Source of the DNA: Methyloferula stellata AR4
GTDB taxonomy: Bacteria > Pseudomonadota > Alphaproteobacteria > Rhizobiales > Beijerinckiaceae
Reading direction: 5' to 3'
Length of the DNA stretch: 64,000 nucleotides
NCBI RefSeq assembly: GCF_000385335.1
Contig: NZ_ARWA01000001.1
Coordinates: 2,062,001-2,126,000, forward strand
The position numbers and the translations under genes were made by a program. Within the stretch, counting starts at the first letter, position 1. Each line of letters opens with the position of its first letter. A model generated the notes under the pieces. That model was not told the origin of the DNA. It was given only the letters and a program-made list of their open reading frames with translations, and did not search any database. Positions 26,418 through 35,621 of this stretch are shown here, one piece after another.

Positions 26418-28025
26418 ATGAAGCTCATCAAGAGCCTTTTACTTGGATCGACAGCGAGTTTTTCGGCTGTCACTTGCGTTTACGCTGCTGATCTCCCGGT
26501 GCGGAAAGCCGCGCCGATCGAATATGTGCGGATTTGCGACGCCTATGGCGCCGGCTTCTTCTATATCCCCGGGACGGACACTTGCTTGAAGGTGGGCGGC
26601 TTGGCCTATGGCGAAGTGCGTTCTCTGACGAATAATTATTCGATCGGCACCTCCAACGCTGGTGGGACCGGATACGCCAACGGCGTCGCGAGGACCGCCG
26701 CAGGCTACACGGGCGGCAGCTTTACAAATGCCAAGGCCCGCGACACGACAGGCTTCAGCGCCTTGGGCCGCGTCGAATTGGATGCGCGCACGCAGTCCGG
26801 CTATGGCACGGTCCGTACCTTCATCCGTATCGACGCCTTCTACGGTTCGGGCGCAAACGCCTCGACCGGCAGCAACTTCGCAATCCCCAACACATACGGT
26901 AACGGCCAGGCCACGCAAGGATCGCGCGAGACGACCATCGTCAATAAGGCCTTCATCCAATTCGCGGGCCTGACCGCGGGGCGCGCCCAATCGGTCTTCG
27001 ACTTCTATGCCGACGCCTATAACTACGCGTCTCTGCGCGGCTCGAACGCGACGGTCGAACTCCTGTCCTACACCTATACGTTCGGCGGCGGCTTCTCGAG
27101 CACACTCTCCGTCGAAGACAATAACTCGCGCCGCACGGCGATCGGCAGCACAGTCGCCGGCATCCCGGCGGGAACGCTTGTGGGAGCCACTCTGGTAACG
27201 GCAGCCGGTACGTCGTTCCAAGGCAACCCGCAAGGCAATCGTCTGCCTGAAATCGTCGGCAACGTCCGTTACGACGCCCCTTGGGGTGCGGTGCAGGTAT
27301 CCGGCGCGATCCACCAGATCGACGCCGCTCTCTACCCGCTCTCGACTACTGCTTTGACCTCTCCGGCCACTACGGGCAACTTTGCCGCCCTGAGCACCAA
27401 CGAAATCGGCGGCGCAGTGCAACTCGGCATCATGTATAATGCCGACATTATCTCGCCCGGTGATAAAGCTTGGGTCCAGGCGGCTTATGAAAGTGGCGCT
27501 TACGCCTATATCGCCGGCAACAACCTCGCTTCCTCCTACGGTCCGGTCAACGGCAACCGCTATGCAGGCGATGCCTTCACCCCGATGGATAACAGCGTCT
27601 TCTGGAACACCAATCCCGGTTACGACTGCGTCTTCACCAGTTCTGGTCAATGCGATCGTCAATGGGGCTGGGATGTGACGGCGGCCTATAAGCATTATTG
27701 GATGCCGACCCTGTCGTCGGCCATCTACGGGTCGCATCTTGAGACTTTCTACAGCAATGCGGCTTATGCGGGCACGTCTGGCTTTGGGTCTACGACCAAC
27801 TCCGTCGGCGTCGTCGCCCCCAAGGAAACACGTATCGGCACGAACCTTGTCTGGACCCCGATCAAGGGCTTCGACATCGGTGTTGAGGGCATGTGGATTC
27901 ACTTGACCCAAAACACCCCGGCGGGTCTCGCGACCAATGCGACTTTGGCGACCACGGGTCTTCCGTCGTTTAAGAACACTCAGGATGAAGGCGAGTTTCG
28001 CGCCCGCGTTCAGCGCGCCTTCTGA
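26418..28025 (+). CDS. Outer-membrane porin, Porin_2 family
   Basis: 535 residues. Signal peptide residues 1-23 (KSLLLGSTASFSAVTCVYAADL), then the family start ADLPVRKAAPIEYVRICDAYGAGFFYIPGTDTCLKVGG and the closing strand GEFRARVQRAF with terminal Phe for BAM recognition. It forms a trimeric 16-strand general-diffusion channel. Aromatic and glycine-rich beta strands alternate throughout. Two Cys in YDCVFTSSGQCDRQWGW are typical of loop disulfides in this family. A strong terminator follows. Confidence 0.95.
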   Translation: MKLIKSLLLGSTASFSAVTCVYAADLPVRKAAPIEYVRICDAYGAGFFYIPGTDTCLKVGGLAYGEVRSLTNNYSIGTSNAGGTGYANGVARTAAGYTGGSFTNAKARDTTGFSALGRVELDARTQSGYGTVRTFIRIDAFYGSGANASTGSNFAIPNTYGNGQATQGSRETTIVNKAFIQFAGLTAGRAQSVFDFYADAYNYASLRGSNATVELLSYTYTFGGGFSSTLSVEDNNSRRTAIGSTVAGIPAGTLVGATLVTAAGTSFQGNPQGNRLPEIVGNVRYDAPWGAVQVSGAIHQIDAALYPLSTTALTSPATTGNFAALSTNEIGGAVQLGIMYNADIISPGDKAWVQAAYESGAYAYIAGNNLASSYGPVNGNRYAGDAFTPMDNSVFWNTNPGYDCVFTSSGQCDRQWGWDVTAAYKHYWMPTLSSAIYGSHLETFYSNAAYAGTSGFGSTTNSVGVVAPKETRIGTNLVWTPIKGFDIGVEGMWIHLTQNTPAGLATNATLATTGLPSFKNTQDEGEFRARVQRAF

Positions 28026-28050
28026 TCCCAAGGCGAAATCAAAATACAAG

Positions 28051-28082
28051 AAGCCCGGACCTCGGTCCGGGCTTTTTCTTTT
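28051..28082 (+). terminator. Rho-independent terminator of the porin gene
   Basis: AAGCCCGGACC / GGTCCGGGCTT stem with a 3-nt loop and a TTTTCTTTT tail, 25 bp after the stop. Confidence 0.93.
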
Positions 28083-28239
28083 GGCGCCGCCGCAAGGCGG
28101 TTCCAGTGCGGCGCCGGTCCGTATCACCATCTCCGCTCAAGCTTCGGAGGCGAGACTCACCCGGTGATTTCCATAAGGCTTTGTTAAGAACCGAGTGTGA
28201 TTGTTCAAACTTAAGTCAAATTCGACAGATGGGCAGGCC

Positions 28240-28626
28240 ATGGAACAGACATCGGCTTTATCCCCCACCATCCTCGTCGTCGAAGACGAACCTCTCGTCC
28301 GCCTCGTTGGGACGCTTCTTCTTGCCGACGCCGGTTTCAATGTCATTGAAGCCTGCAACGCCGAGGAAGCCTTGCGGGTGCTCGAAGCCGGTTCCGACGT
28401 CAGGATCGTTTTCACCGACGTGGAAATGCCGGGTGCTTTGGACGGCTTGGGGCTTGCCCGATGCGTTCACGAGCGCTGGCCTTCGATCGGGGTGATCGTG
28501 ACCTCCGGACGCTGCGAGCCGCCCCGGCAAAAGCAGGGGTTGCCCGAACTCTTCGTCGCCAAGCCTTATGCTCCGAGCACGCTCATGCATAAGATCGAGG
28601 CCTGCCTCTCAGCCGCGGCTGCTTAG
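28240..28626 (+). CDS. Stand-alone response regulator receiver (CheY-like)
   Basis: 128 residues from ATG 28,240, chosen over an upstream TTG. The receiver fold shows ILVVEDEPLVR (acidic pair), the phospho-acceptor Asp in RIVFTDVEMPG, Thr/Ser in VIVTSGR and Lys in FVAKPYAPSTL. There is no output domain and no adjacent histidine kinase, so it probably acts as a phosphate relay partner. Similar orphan receivers are abundant in Bradyrhizobium-like genomes. Confidence 0.9.
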   Translation: MEQTSALSPTILVVEDEPLVRLVGTLLLADAGFNVIEACNAEEALRVLEAGSDVRIVFTDVEMPGALDGLGLARCVHERWPSIGVIVTSGRCEPPRQKQGLPELFVAKPYAPSTLMHKIEACLSAAAA

Positions 28627-28654
28627 GCCCAGACCTGATCATTACTTGATCAGA

Positions 28655-28750
28655 AGCGTCATTGCGAGCGAAGCGAAGCAGTCCAGGAAGTACTCGCTCC
28701 ATCAAAGGCATGGATTGCTTCGTCGCCGCGCTCCTCGCAACGACGGCCCA
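28655..28750. repeat. Dispersed repeat, family R4
   Basis: Imperfect inverted repeat with arms GCGTCATTGCGAGCG...GAAGCAGTCC and GGATTGCTTCG...CTCGCAACGACG. This is a widespread proteobacterial intergenic palindrome. One copy in the window. Confidence 0.7.
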
Positions 28751-28801
28751 TTGATTCGGTCTTGACGCGAAGACATCGTTTTCGCTGCAACGCCGCCGAA
28801 G

Positions 28802-29485
28802 TTGACAGGCTTTTCCCAAACATGGTCCAAACCGGGCGTGGGAAAAGACCTCCTCGCCAGCCCGTTTTTCGATTTCGGCGCGCTCGACGCGGCGCCGCTC
28901 ACGCGCGATCCATTCGCTTTCGTCATCGTCCCGAATTTCATCAAGCCGGCGGCGTTCAAAGATATCGCGGGTGCTTTCCCGAATGTGCCGGGCCCAGGGT
29001 CGTTTCCGCCGGAGACTCTTGCCATCGGCGAGGCTTTCCGGACGTTGCTCGATGACCTCGACGGTCCATGTTTCCGGCAGGCGATCGAACGCAAATTCGA
29101 GATCGATCTCACCGGCCGACCGAAGATGCTCACAATTCGCGGGCACGCGCGGCGCAAGGATGGCGACATTCATACGGACACGGCGACGAAGCTGATCAGC
29201 GTCCTTCTCTATATGAATGAAGAGTGGGACGAGGACGGCGGGCGGCTGCGTCTCTTGCGCGCTCCAAAGCTCAATGAGGCCGTGGCGGAGGTTGCGCCGG
29301 TTGGCGGGACTCTTTTGGCCTTCCGCCGTTCGGACGTCTCTTGGCACGGCCATGCGCCATACGAGGGACCGCGCCGCGTCATTCAATTCAATTGGATGAC
29401 GAAAGACGAAGCGGTCGCGTGGCAGCGCAGCCGTCATTTTGCGAGCGCGGCTTTCAAGAAAATGTCGCGGCTCTTTTCGGTTTAG
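28802..29485 (+). CDS. 2OG-Fe(II) oxygenase (prolyl-4-hydroxylase-like)
   Basis: 227 residues with a TTG start at 28,802; a GTG further in is possible. The double-stranded beta-helix iron site is seen as HTDTATKLISVLLYMN (HxD), the distal His in SWHGHAPYEGPRRVIQFNW and an Arg for 2-oxoglutarate in the same segment. The substrate is unknown; the family hydroxylates proteins or small molecules. It lies between a dispersed repeat and a convergent reductase gene. Confidence 0.78.
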   Translation: MTGFSQTWSKPGVGKDLLASPFFDFGALDAAPLTRDPFAFVIVPNFIKPAAFKDIAGAFPNVPGPGSFPPETLAIGEAFRTLLDDLDGPCFRQAIERKFEIDLTGRPKMLTIRGHARRKDGDIHTDTATKLISVLLYMNEEWDEDGGRLRLLRAPKLNEAVAEVAPVGGTLLAFRRSDVSWHGHAPYEGPRRVIQFNWMTKDEAVAWQRSRHFASAAFKKMSRLFSV

Positions 29486-29576
29486 GCGGAAGGAGATCGA
29501 TCCGAAATCAACGTGATCTAAAGCAAATGGCCGGAACAAAGCCCGGCCATCAGATACGCTTTCGCTGATCTTGCCC

Positions 29577-30608
29577 TTAACTCGCGAGCGCTGTGGGCAC
29601 TTCTTCTGCGACGTCGTCCACCGCGTCGGGGAATGTCGGATAGAGGTCCTTGACGCGGCCCATCTGCTGCACCAAGGCCAGAACCGCATCGATATAAGGC
29701 GTCGCGACGCCAACGATCTGACCCATCTCCTGAACCGCCGTGACAAGGGCGTCGATTTCGAGCGGGCGCTCTTTTTGCACATCCTGCAGCATGGAGGTGC
29801 GATGCGGGCCGACCTTCGCGGCCCCGTCGATTCGCCGTTCGACATCGACACGGAAGTTGACGCCGAGCCGATCGCCGATCGCCTTGGCTTCAAGCATCAT
29901 GTTCTTCGACAGCGCGCGTGTGCCGGGATCGGTCGCCACGATGTCGAGCGTCGCATGGGTCAAGGCGGAAATCGGATTGAAGCTCAGATTGCCCCAGAGC
30001 TTGACCCAGATGTCGTCGCGAATGTCGTCGAAAAGACGCGGCTTCATCTTGCTTGCCGCGAAAGCGTCGTAGAGCTTGGTCAGGCGTTCGCTCTTCGTGC
30101 GGTTCGGCTCGCCGAAGCCGAATTGATCGCCATAGACATGCTTGATGACACCGGGGCTTTCAATCTCGGTCGCGGGATAGACGGTGCAACCGATCACGCG
30201 CTCCGGCCCGATCACCTCCCATTGGCGATTGTCGGGATCGACGCTTTTGAGGCGATGATTTGTATGATGGTCGAGCCCGTAGAAGTACCACCACGGAACG
30301 CCGTTTTGCGCGGTGACGACCGCAGTATTCGGTCCGAGCAGCGGTTCCATGTCATAGGCCGATTCCCAGGCCTGATAGGATTTAAGGCCGATGATCACAT
30401 AATCCTGCGGACCGAAATCCCGCGGATCTTTGCTCGCAGGTATTTTGGCGTTGAGAACCTCATCGCCCACATGAAGCGTAAGCCCGTGTTTGTGGATGGC
30501 TTCGAGATGAGCACCGCGCGCGATGAGCGAAACGTCGACGCCGGCGCGTTGAAGCATGACGCCGACATAGCCGCCGATCGCGCCCGCCCCGTAAATGCAA
30601 ATCTTCAT
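29577..30608 (-). CDS. PanE/ApbA-family reductase, likely oxalyl-CoA reductase (PanE2-like)
   Basis: 343 residues. A NADPH Rossmann fold at the start (MKICIYGAGAIGGYVGVMLQ) and the C-terminal lyase-like domain of ketopantoate reductases with DIWVKLWGNLSFNPISALT (catalytic Lys). Sequence alone would give 2-dehydropantoate 2-reductase. Its position 66 bp after a formyl-CoA:oxalate CoA-transferase gene, under a shared GntR regulator, points to the PanE2 type known in Methylobacterium extorquens, which reduces oxalyl-CoA toward glyoxylate. That assignment is contextual inference. Confidence 0.8.
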   Translation of the reverse strand: MKICIYGAGAIGGYVGVMLQRAGVDVSLIARGAHLEAIHKHGLTLHVGDEVLNAKIPASKDPRDFGPQDYVIIGLKSYQAWESAYDMEPLLGPNTAVVTAQNGVPWWYFYGLDHHTNHRLKSVDPDNRQWEVIGPERVIGCTVYPATEIESPGVIKHVYGDQFGFGEPNRTKSERLTKLYDAFAASKMKPRLFDDIRDDIWVKLWGNLSFNPISALTHATLDIVATDPGTRALSKNMMLEAKAIGDRLGVNFRVDVERRIDGAAKVGPHRTSMLQDVQKERPLEIDALVTAVQEMGQIVGVATPYIDAVLALVQQMGRVKDLYPTFPDAVDDVAEEVPTALAS

Positions 30609-30674
30609 CGTATTTTCTCCGAAACGGAGGAAAGGACCGGTGAGTGCGAGATCACCGCTGCATCGCGTCAGTTA

Positions 30675-31952
30675 TTATTCGGCTGCCTGCCGCCTCGGCG
30701 GTTCAAGCGCGCCGGCTTCGCGCAATTCGGAGATCGCGTTATCGTCGAGCCCGAGGACTTCGGCCAAAATCTCGTCCGTATGTTCGCCGAGAAGCGGCGA
30801 GCGCGCGACCTCGGTCGGGCTTTCGGACAATTTGATCGGGTTGCCGACCGTGAGATATTTGCCGCGCGTCGGATGATCGACCTCGACCACGGTGCCCGTC
30901 GCCCGCAATGAAGGTTCGTCTGCGAGTTCCTTCATCGAAAGGATCGGCCCGCAGGGAATGTTCAGCGGGTTGCAGATGTCCATGACTTCGAATTTGGTCT
31001 TGGTCTTGGTCCAGGCTTCGATCGTGTCGAAGATCATCCGAAGCTTGTCGAGCCGCGCTTCGGCCGTTGCAAAACCCGGATCCTCGATCCATTCGGGCTT
31101 GCCGATGACCTTGCAGATCTTGTCCCATACGGGCGCCTGCGTGATGAAATAAATATAAGCGTTCGGATCGGTCTCGTAGCCTTTGCACTTCAAGATCCAA
31201 CCCGGCTGACCGCCGCCCGACGCATTGCCTGCGCGGGGCACCGCCTCGCCGAAGGGCCGACCTTCGGCAAATTGCGGATATTCCTTCAAGGCGCCTTTGC
31301 CCAGGCGCTGCTGATCGCGCAGCTTGACGCGGCAGAGATTGAGCACGCCGTCTTGCATCGCGACTGAGACCTTTTGGCCTTTGCCGGTCACGGTGCGCTG
31401 GTAAAGCGCCGTCACGATGCCGAGCGCGAGGTGAAGGCCGGAGCCCGAATCGCCGATCTGCGCGCCGGTGACGAGAGGCGGGCCATCGTCGAAGCCGGTC
31501 GTCGAAGCCGCGCCGCCGGTGCATTGCGCGACGTTCTCATAGACCTTGCAATCTTCGTAGGGACCGGGACCAAAGCCCTTGATCGAAGCAACGATGATCG
31601 CCGGATTGATCGCCTGGATCTTCTCCCAGCTGAATCCCATGCGGTCGAGCACGCCCGGGCCGAAATTCTCGACGAGGACATCGGAGCTCTTGATCAGCGC
31701 CGTCAGAACTTCCTTGCCCTTCGGGTTCTTGGCGTCGAGCGTGATCGAGCGCTTATTGTGGTTCAGCATCGTGAAATAGAGGCTGTCCGCACCTGGGACA
31801 TCGCGCAATTGGCCGCGCGTAATATCGCCTTCTCCAGGCTTCTCGACCTTGATGACGTCGGCGCCGAACCACGCCAGCAATTGCGTACACGTCGGGCCCG
31901 CTTGCACATGCGATAAATCGAGGATGCGCACACCCTCCAAAGCCTTCCCCAT
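30675..31952 (-). CDS. frc: Formyl-CoA:oxalate CoA-transferase (class III)
   Basis: 425 residues from ATG 31,952, the start matching [20 protein letters not shown] of Frc; 16 extra upstream residues are discarded. It moves CoA from formyl-CoA (or succinyl-CoA) to oxalate. Catalytic Asp in [20 protein letters not shown], the flexible glycine loop ASGGGQPGW and [12 protein letters not shown] match Oxalobacter Frc closely. It is flanked by gntR upstream and the PanE2-like reductase downstream, all on the minus strand. Oxalyl-CoA decarboxylase is not in this window. Confidence 0.93.
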   Translation of the reverse strand: MGKALEGVRILDLSHVQAGPTCTQLLAWFGADVIKVEKPGEGDITRGQLRDVPGADSLYFTMLNHNKRSITLDAKNPKGKEVLTALIKSSDVLVENFGPGVLDRMGFSWEKIQAINPAIIVASIKGFGPGPYEDCKVYENVAQCTGGAASTTGFDDGPPLVTGAQIGDSGSGLHLALGIVTALYQRTVTGKGQKVSVAMQDGVLNLCRVKLRDQQRLGKGALKEYPQFAEGRPFGEAVPRAGNASGGGQPGWILKCKGYETDPNAYIYFITQAPVWDKICKVIGKPEWIEDPGFATAEARLDKLRMIFDTIEAWTKTKTKFEVMDICNPLNIPCGPILSMKELADEPSLRATGTVVEVDHPTRGKYLTVGNPIKLSESPTEVARSPLLGEHTDEILAEVLGLDDNAISELREAGALEPPRRQAAE

Positions 31953-32038
31953 TCTCAAACTCTCCCAGCCTTCAGCGTCTGTTATCGAGCTCGTTCTCAC
32001 CGTTCAGCCAAGCGACAACGCTTGTCGCTGCCCGCGAT

Positions 32039-32758
32039 TCAATCGAACAATTCATGGCCATGCGTATCGACATAGGCGGCAAGGCCCAGGGTATGCTCGA
32101 GCGCGAGGCTTTCGGCCTTTTTCACATCGCGCTGCTCGATTGCCTCGATGATCGTGAGATGATCCGAAATCGAGCGTTCCGCGCGTCCGTCGCGTCCAAT
32201 CGTCAATTGCCTTATGCCGCGAACATGAAAGAGCAGCTTGTCGGTCGTATCGACAAGGATCTGCGAACCGCTCATCTTGATCAGGGCCTGATGGAACGTG
32301 AGGTTCGCGAGCGAATATTCGCTGAGGAATTCATTCGGCCTGTGATTATCGGTGAAGTCCTGAAAGATCTGGCGCAAAGCCGCGACATCGGCATTGGGAT
32401 CCTGCGTGATCAGGCGGACGCCCATGCTCTCGAGCGCGGCCCAGGCCTGGATCATCTCGACGATCTCGCGTTTTGTCTTGCGGACAATGAGGATGCCGCG
32501 GCGTGGGACCGTGCGCAGAAAACCATCCTGTTCGAGCATGGCGATGGCTTCGCGAACGGGCGTCCGGCTCACGCCGAGCCGGTCGGACAGATCGCGTTCG
32601 TCGAGCATGACGGGATCAGCCGACGAATAAATGTCCGTCTTGAAGATCGCATCCTTGAGGGCGGCGTAGACCTTGGCCTTGAAACTTTCATCCGCTTGAA
32701 TGCGGGGGAACGCTTCGAGCGAAGCGGCGGACGTCATACGTTTTGCTTGCGGCGCCAT
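32039..32758 (-). CDS. GntR-family regulator with FCD ligand domain
   Basis: 239 residues. The winged-helix part is residues about 24-95 (AALKDAIFKTDIYSSADPVMLDERDLSDRLGVSRTPVREAIAMLEQDGFL), followed by an all-helical FCD domain with metal/ligand residues in LANLTFHQALIKMSGSQ and SISDHLTIIEAI. It heads the frc-panE2-like genes by 87 bp and probably controls them in response to oxalate or a CoA-linked acid. A matching inverted repeat lies upstream (32,789-32,818). Confidence 0.9.
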   Translation of the reverse strand: MAPQAKRMTSAASLEAFPRIQADESFKAKVYAALKDAIFKTDIYSSADPVMLDERDLSDRLGVSRTPVREAIAMLEQDGFLRTVPRRGILIVRKTKREIVEMIQAWAALESMGVRLITQDPNADVAALRQIFQDFTDNHRPNEFLSEYSLANLTFHQALIKMSGSQILVDTTDKLLFHVRGIRQLTIGRDGRAERSISDHLTIIEAIEQRDVKKAESLALEHTLGLAAYVDTHGHELFD

Positions 32759-32788
32759 CCAACATCCTCATTGCCAATAGTGTTTAAA

Positions 32789-32818
32789 GGCATACCAAGT
32801 GTGGCGCGCTGGTATGCC
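32789..32818. promoter_or_regulatory. Candidate GntR/FCD operator
   Basis: GGCATACCA and TGGTATGCC form a perfect inverted repeat 12 bases apart, starting 31 bp upstream of the gntR start. TGGT...ACCA half sites are typical for FadR/FCD regulators. A degenerate extra half site (TGGCATATG) follows at about 32,838. Confidence 0.6.
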
Positions 32819-33137
32819 ATTTCGTCCGAATGGTTACTGGCATATGACAGACAGATTGCCAAGCGCTATGCTTGGCCCCATAGCGGTAAAACCTTCGATT
32901 TGCTTAACTTTTTCAGCTTGGCCCCAAATTTCTTTGGTGCCGACAGAATTTTTATTTGTGGCGACGAAAATTTTCTTTTTGCTACACTAAATTTAATTTG
33001 GGATATGGAGCCAAGGCCCGCCTGGGCTTGATGCCGTGTGTGCAAGCTGACACAAGGCATCGCCGCTTGCTCGAAGGCCTTTGCGCGACGCTTAAGCGCC
33101 TAGAGAGGCCGGCCTGAAATTGACCGAGGGACCCCAT
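32819..33137. other. Intergenic region between divergent gntR and quinone oxidoreductase genes
   Basis: 319 bp with no supported gene. The middle (32,880-33,000) is AT-rich and should contain the rightward promoter. The string CTTGGCCCCA occurs twice (about 32,871 and 32,919). A GAGGGA ribosome site precedes the next gene. Confidence 0.45.
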
Positions 33138-34142
33138 ATGCCAGCTTTGCCTTCCGCCATGCGTCAGGTTTATTTCGACGGTGCCGGCGGCCCCGACGTG
33201 ATCCGGATCGGCGAAGCGCCCTTGCCCGCCGTGGCGCCCGGCAAAATCCTGGTTGAGGTTGTCGGGGCCGGGATCAACCGTCCGGATTGCATCCAGCGCG
33301 CCGGGCATTATCCGCCGCCGCCGGGCGAGTCCGCCATCCCAGGCATGGAGATCGCGGGCCGGATCGTCGCTTTGGGCGAGGGCGTCGCGAGCTTCAAGGA
33401 AGGCGATGAAATCTGCGCGCTGATCGGCTCCGGCGGTTATGCCGAATATGCGCTCGCCGACGCGCCGCTCTGCCTGCCGAAGCCGAAAGGCTTGAGCCTG
33501 ATCGAAGCCGCGGGCCTGCCCGAGACGGCTTTCACCGTGTGGGACAATGTGTTCACGCGCGGCGGACTGAAAGCCGGAGAGATATTTCTCGTTCACGGCG
33601 GATCGAGCGGCATCGGCACCATGGCGATCCAGCTCGCAAAAGCCTATGGCGCGACGGTCATCACGACGGCGGGTTCGCCCGATAAATGCGCTTATTGCAA
33701 AGTGCTCGGCGCCGATCATGCGATCGATTACAAGACGCAGGATTTCGTCGCAGAGATAAAGACGATCACCGCCAAGAAAGGCGTCAACGTCATCCTCGAC
33801 ATGGTCGGCGGCAGCTATATTTCAAAGAATATCTCGATCATGGCGACGGAAGGACGGCTGGTGCAGATCGCCTTCCTGCAAGCGAGCAAGGCCGAGGTCG
33901 AGTTCATGCCAATGATGCTGCGCCGTCTGACGCTGACCGGCTCCACTTTGCGGGCGCGAACGCTGGCGCAAAAGGGTGAAGTGGCGGAAGCGGTGCGCGA
34001 CAATGTCTGGCCGCTCGTCGAGGATGGCAAGGTGAAGTCCGTCGTCCACGCGACTTTTCCGCTCGAAGAGGCCCGTCAGGCGCATGAGCTGATGGAATCC
34101 TCGGCCCATATTGGCAAAATCATTCTGCTCACCGGGAAATAA
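33138..34142 (+). CDS. NAD(P)H-quinone oxidoreductase, PIG3/zeta-crystallin type MDR
   Basis: 334 residues from ATG 33,138. This medium-chain dehydrogenase lacks catalytic zinc ligands and shows the PIG3-like N-terminus MRQVYFDGAGGPDVIRIGE, NRPDCIQRAGHYPPPPG, the quinone-reductase signature ETAFTVWDNVFTRGGLKAGEIFLVHGGSSGIGTMAIQLAKAYGA and Rossmann loop. It transfers electrons from NADPH to quinones or enones. An ATG with GAGGGA upstream is used in preference to an in-frame TTG at 33,120. No obvious operon partner. Confidence 0.9.
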   Translation: MPALPSAMRQVYFDGAGGPDVIRIGEAPLPAVAPGKILVEVVGAGINRPDCIQRAGHYPPPPGESAIPGMEIAGRIVALGEGVASFKEGDEICALIGSGGYAEYALADAPLCLPKPKGLSLIEAAGLPETAFTVWDNVFTRGGLKAGEIFLVHGGSSGIGTMAIQLAKAYGATVITTAGSPDKCAYCKVLGADHAIDYKTQDFVAEIKTITAKKGVNVILDMVGGSYISKNISIMATEGRLVQIAFLQASKAEVEFMPMMLRRLTLTGSTLRARTLAQKGEVAEAVRDNVWPLVEDGKVKSVVHATFPLEEARQAHELMESSAHIGKIILLTGK

Positions 34143-34283
34143 GCCGAAAGTCATAGACGCTGCGCGTGATTGCCACAGCTTTGCGGCTGGTGGGTTGATT
34201 TAGAAGGCTGGTATCCCACGAACGCTCGCCATTTGTTCGGACGCAATGACGAGCGAAATACATGTACGTTACGAGGATTTGCG

Positions 34284-35561
34284 ATGACCTCCATTGCCGA
34301 ACTTTCTTCCGCCGATCATCAGGCCCTGCTTACGAAAGTGCGGGGCGAATATGATGCTTTCCGGGCGGCGGGCCACAAGCTCGACATGACACGCGGCAAG
34401 CCGTCTCCCGAGCAGCTCGATCTTTCGAACGGCATGCTCGCTCTGCCGGGCAATGGCGATTATCTGACCGAAGCGAACGAAGACGCCCGCAATTACGGCG
34501 GTCTCCAGGGCATCGCGGAAGCCCGCGCGCTTTTCGCACCCGTGCTCGGCGCGCCCGCCGATCGCGTCATCATCGGCGACAATTCAAGCCTCGCGATGAT
34601 GCATGATTCCATCGTCTGGGCTTTGCTGAAGGGCGTGCCGGGCGGAACCGCACCTTGGTCGAAAGAGTCAGCGCCTGCCTTTCTCTGTCCGGTGCCGGGC
34701 TATGACCGGCATTTCGCGATCCTGGAAGAATATGGAATCAAGATGATTCCTGTGCGCCTGACGGGGCAGGGGCCGGATATGGACGAGGTCGAAAGACTCG
34801 TCGCCGATCCTGCGGTGAAGGGCATGTGGTGCGTGCCCAAATATGCCAATCCGTCGGGCGAGATCTATTCGGAAGAGACGGCGAAGCGGCTCGCCGCGAT
34901 GAAGACGGGCGCGCCGGATTTCCGCATCTTCTGGGACAATGCCTATGCGCTGCATCATCTGACGGCGACGAAGCATGAGGTCGCGAATATTCTGGAGCTC
35001 TGCGAAGCGGCGGGCAATCCCGACCGCGCCTTCGTCTATGCCTCGACCTCGAAGATGACGCTGGCTGGCGCCGGCCTCGCCTTCTTCGCGTCGTCGCCGA
35101 CCAATGTGAAATGGTATCTGGCGCGGGCGGGCAAGCGCACGATCGGGCCGGACAAGCTCAACCAGATCCGGCACGTGCGTTTCCTGAAAAACATCGACGG
35201 GTTGCATCAGCTCATGGACGGCCATCGCGCTTTGATCGCGCCGAAATTTGCAGCCGTCGAAGAGGCGCTCGACCGGCGTCTCACCGGCACCGGCGTCGCA
35301 CGCTGGACGAAGCCGGAAGGCGGCTATTTCGTCAGCGTCGATATGGCGGACGGATTGGCCTCGAAGGTCGTGAGCCTCGCGAAGGACGCGGGCCTCGCCT
35401 TGACGCCCGCCGGCGCGACCTGGCCGCTTGGCCAAGACCCGCAGGATTCAAACCTGCGGCTTGCGCCGACCTTTCCGTCGCTCGGCGATGTGAAGGTCGC
35501 GGCCGAAGGCATCGCGCTTTGCATGCTGCTCGCGGGGCTGGAGAAGCGGGACGCGGCGTAG
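34284..35561 (+). CDS. PLP-dependent aminotransferase, AspT/MocR-like subgroup (PF12897)
   Basis: 425 residues from ATG 34,284, with GAGG nine bases upstream. The PLP lysine lies in YASTSKMTLAGAGLAFF, with GDNSSLAMMHD, CVPKYANPSG and FRIFWDNAYALHHL forming the cofactor pocket, and the substrate-binding Arg in SNLRLAPTFPS. This subgroup includes the Corynebacterium AspT aspartate aminotransferase, so aspartate or alanine transamination is likely. There is no N-terminal HTH, so it is an enzyme rather than a MocR regulator. Confidence 0.87.
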   Translation: MTSIAELSSADHQALLTKVRGEYDAFRAAGHKLDMTRGKPSPEQLDLSNGMLALPGNGDYLTEANEDARNYGGLQGIAEARALFAPVLGAPADRVIIGDNSSLAMMHDSIVWALLKGVPGGTAPWSKESAPAFLCPVPGYDRHFAILEEYGIKMIPVRLTGQGPDMDEVERLVADPAVKGMWCVPKYANPSGEIYSEETAKRLAAMKTGAPDFRIFWDNAYALHHLTATKHEVANILELCEAAGNPDRAFVYASTSKMTLAGAGLAFFASSPTNVKWYLARAGKRTIGPDKLNQIRHVRFLKNIDGLHQLMDGHRALIAPKFAAVEEALDRRLTGTGVARWTKPEGGYFVSVDMADGLASKVVSLAKDAGLALTPAGATWPLGQDPQDSNLRLAPTFPSLGDVKVAAEGIALCMLLAGLEKRDAA

Positions 35562-35578
35562 CTCTTGCCGTCTTGCGT

Positions 35579-35602
35579 CATGGCCGGGCCTGTCCCGGCC
35601 AT
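35579..35602. repeat. Short palindrome of the ATGGCCGGG type (family R5)
   Basis: ATGGCCGGG and its complement TCCCGGCCAT flank CCTG between the convergent aminotransferase and hydrolase genes. A common Rhizobiales intergenic palindrome, possibly terminating both genes. Confidence 0.7.
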
Positions 35603-35621
35603 CCACGGCGGTGCAAATCCG

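Noticed and set aside
26439-28130. 563-codon minus-strand open frame opposite the porin
   Set aside because: It lies antisense to the porin gene, has low-complexity Arg/Gly/Ala composition, and no RBS or family motif; high-GC codon bias creates such frames.
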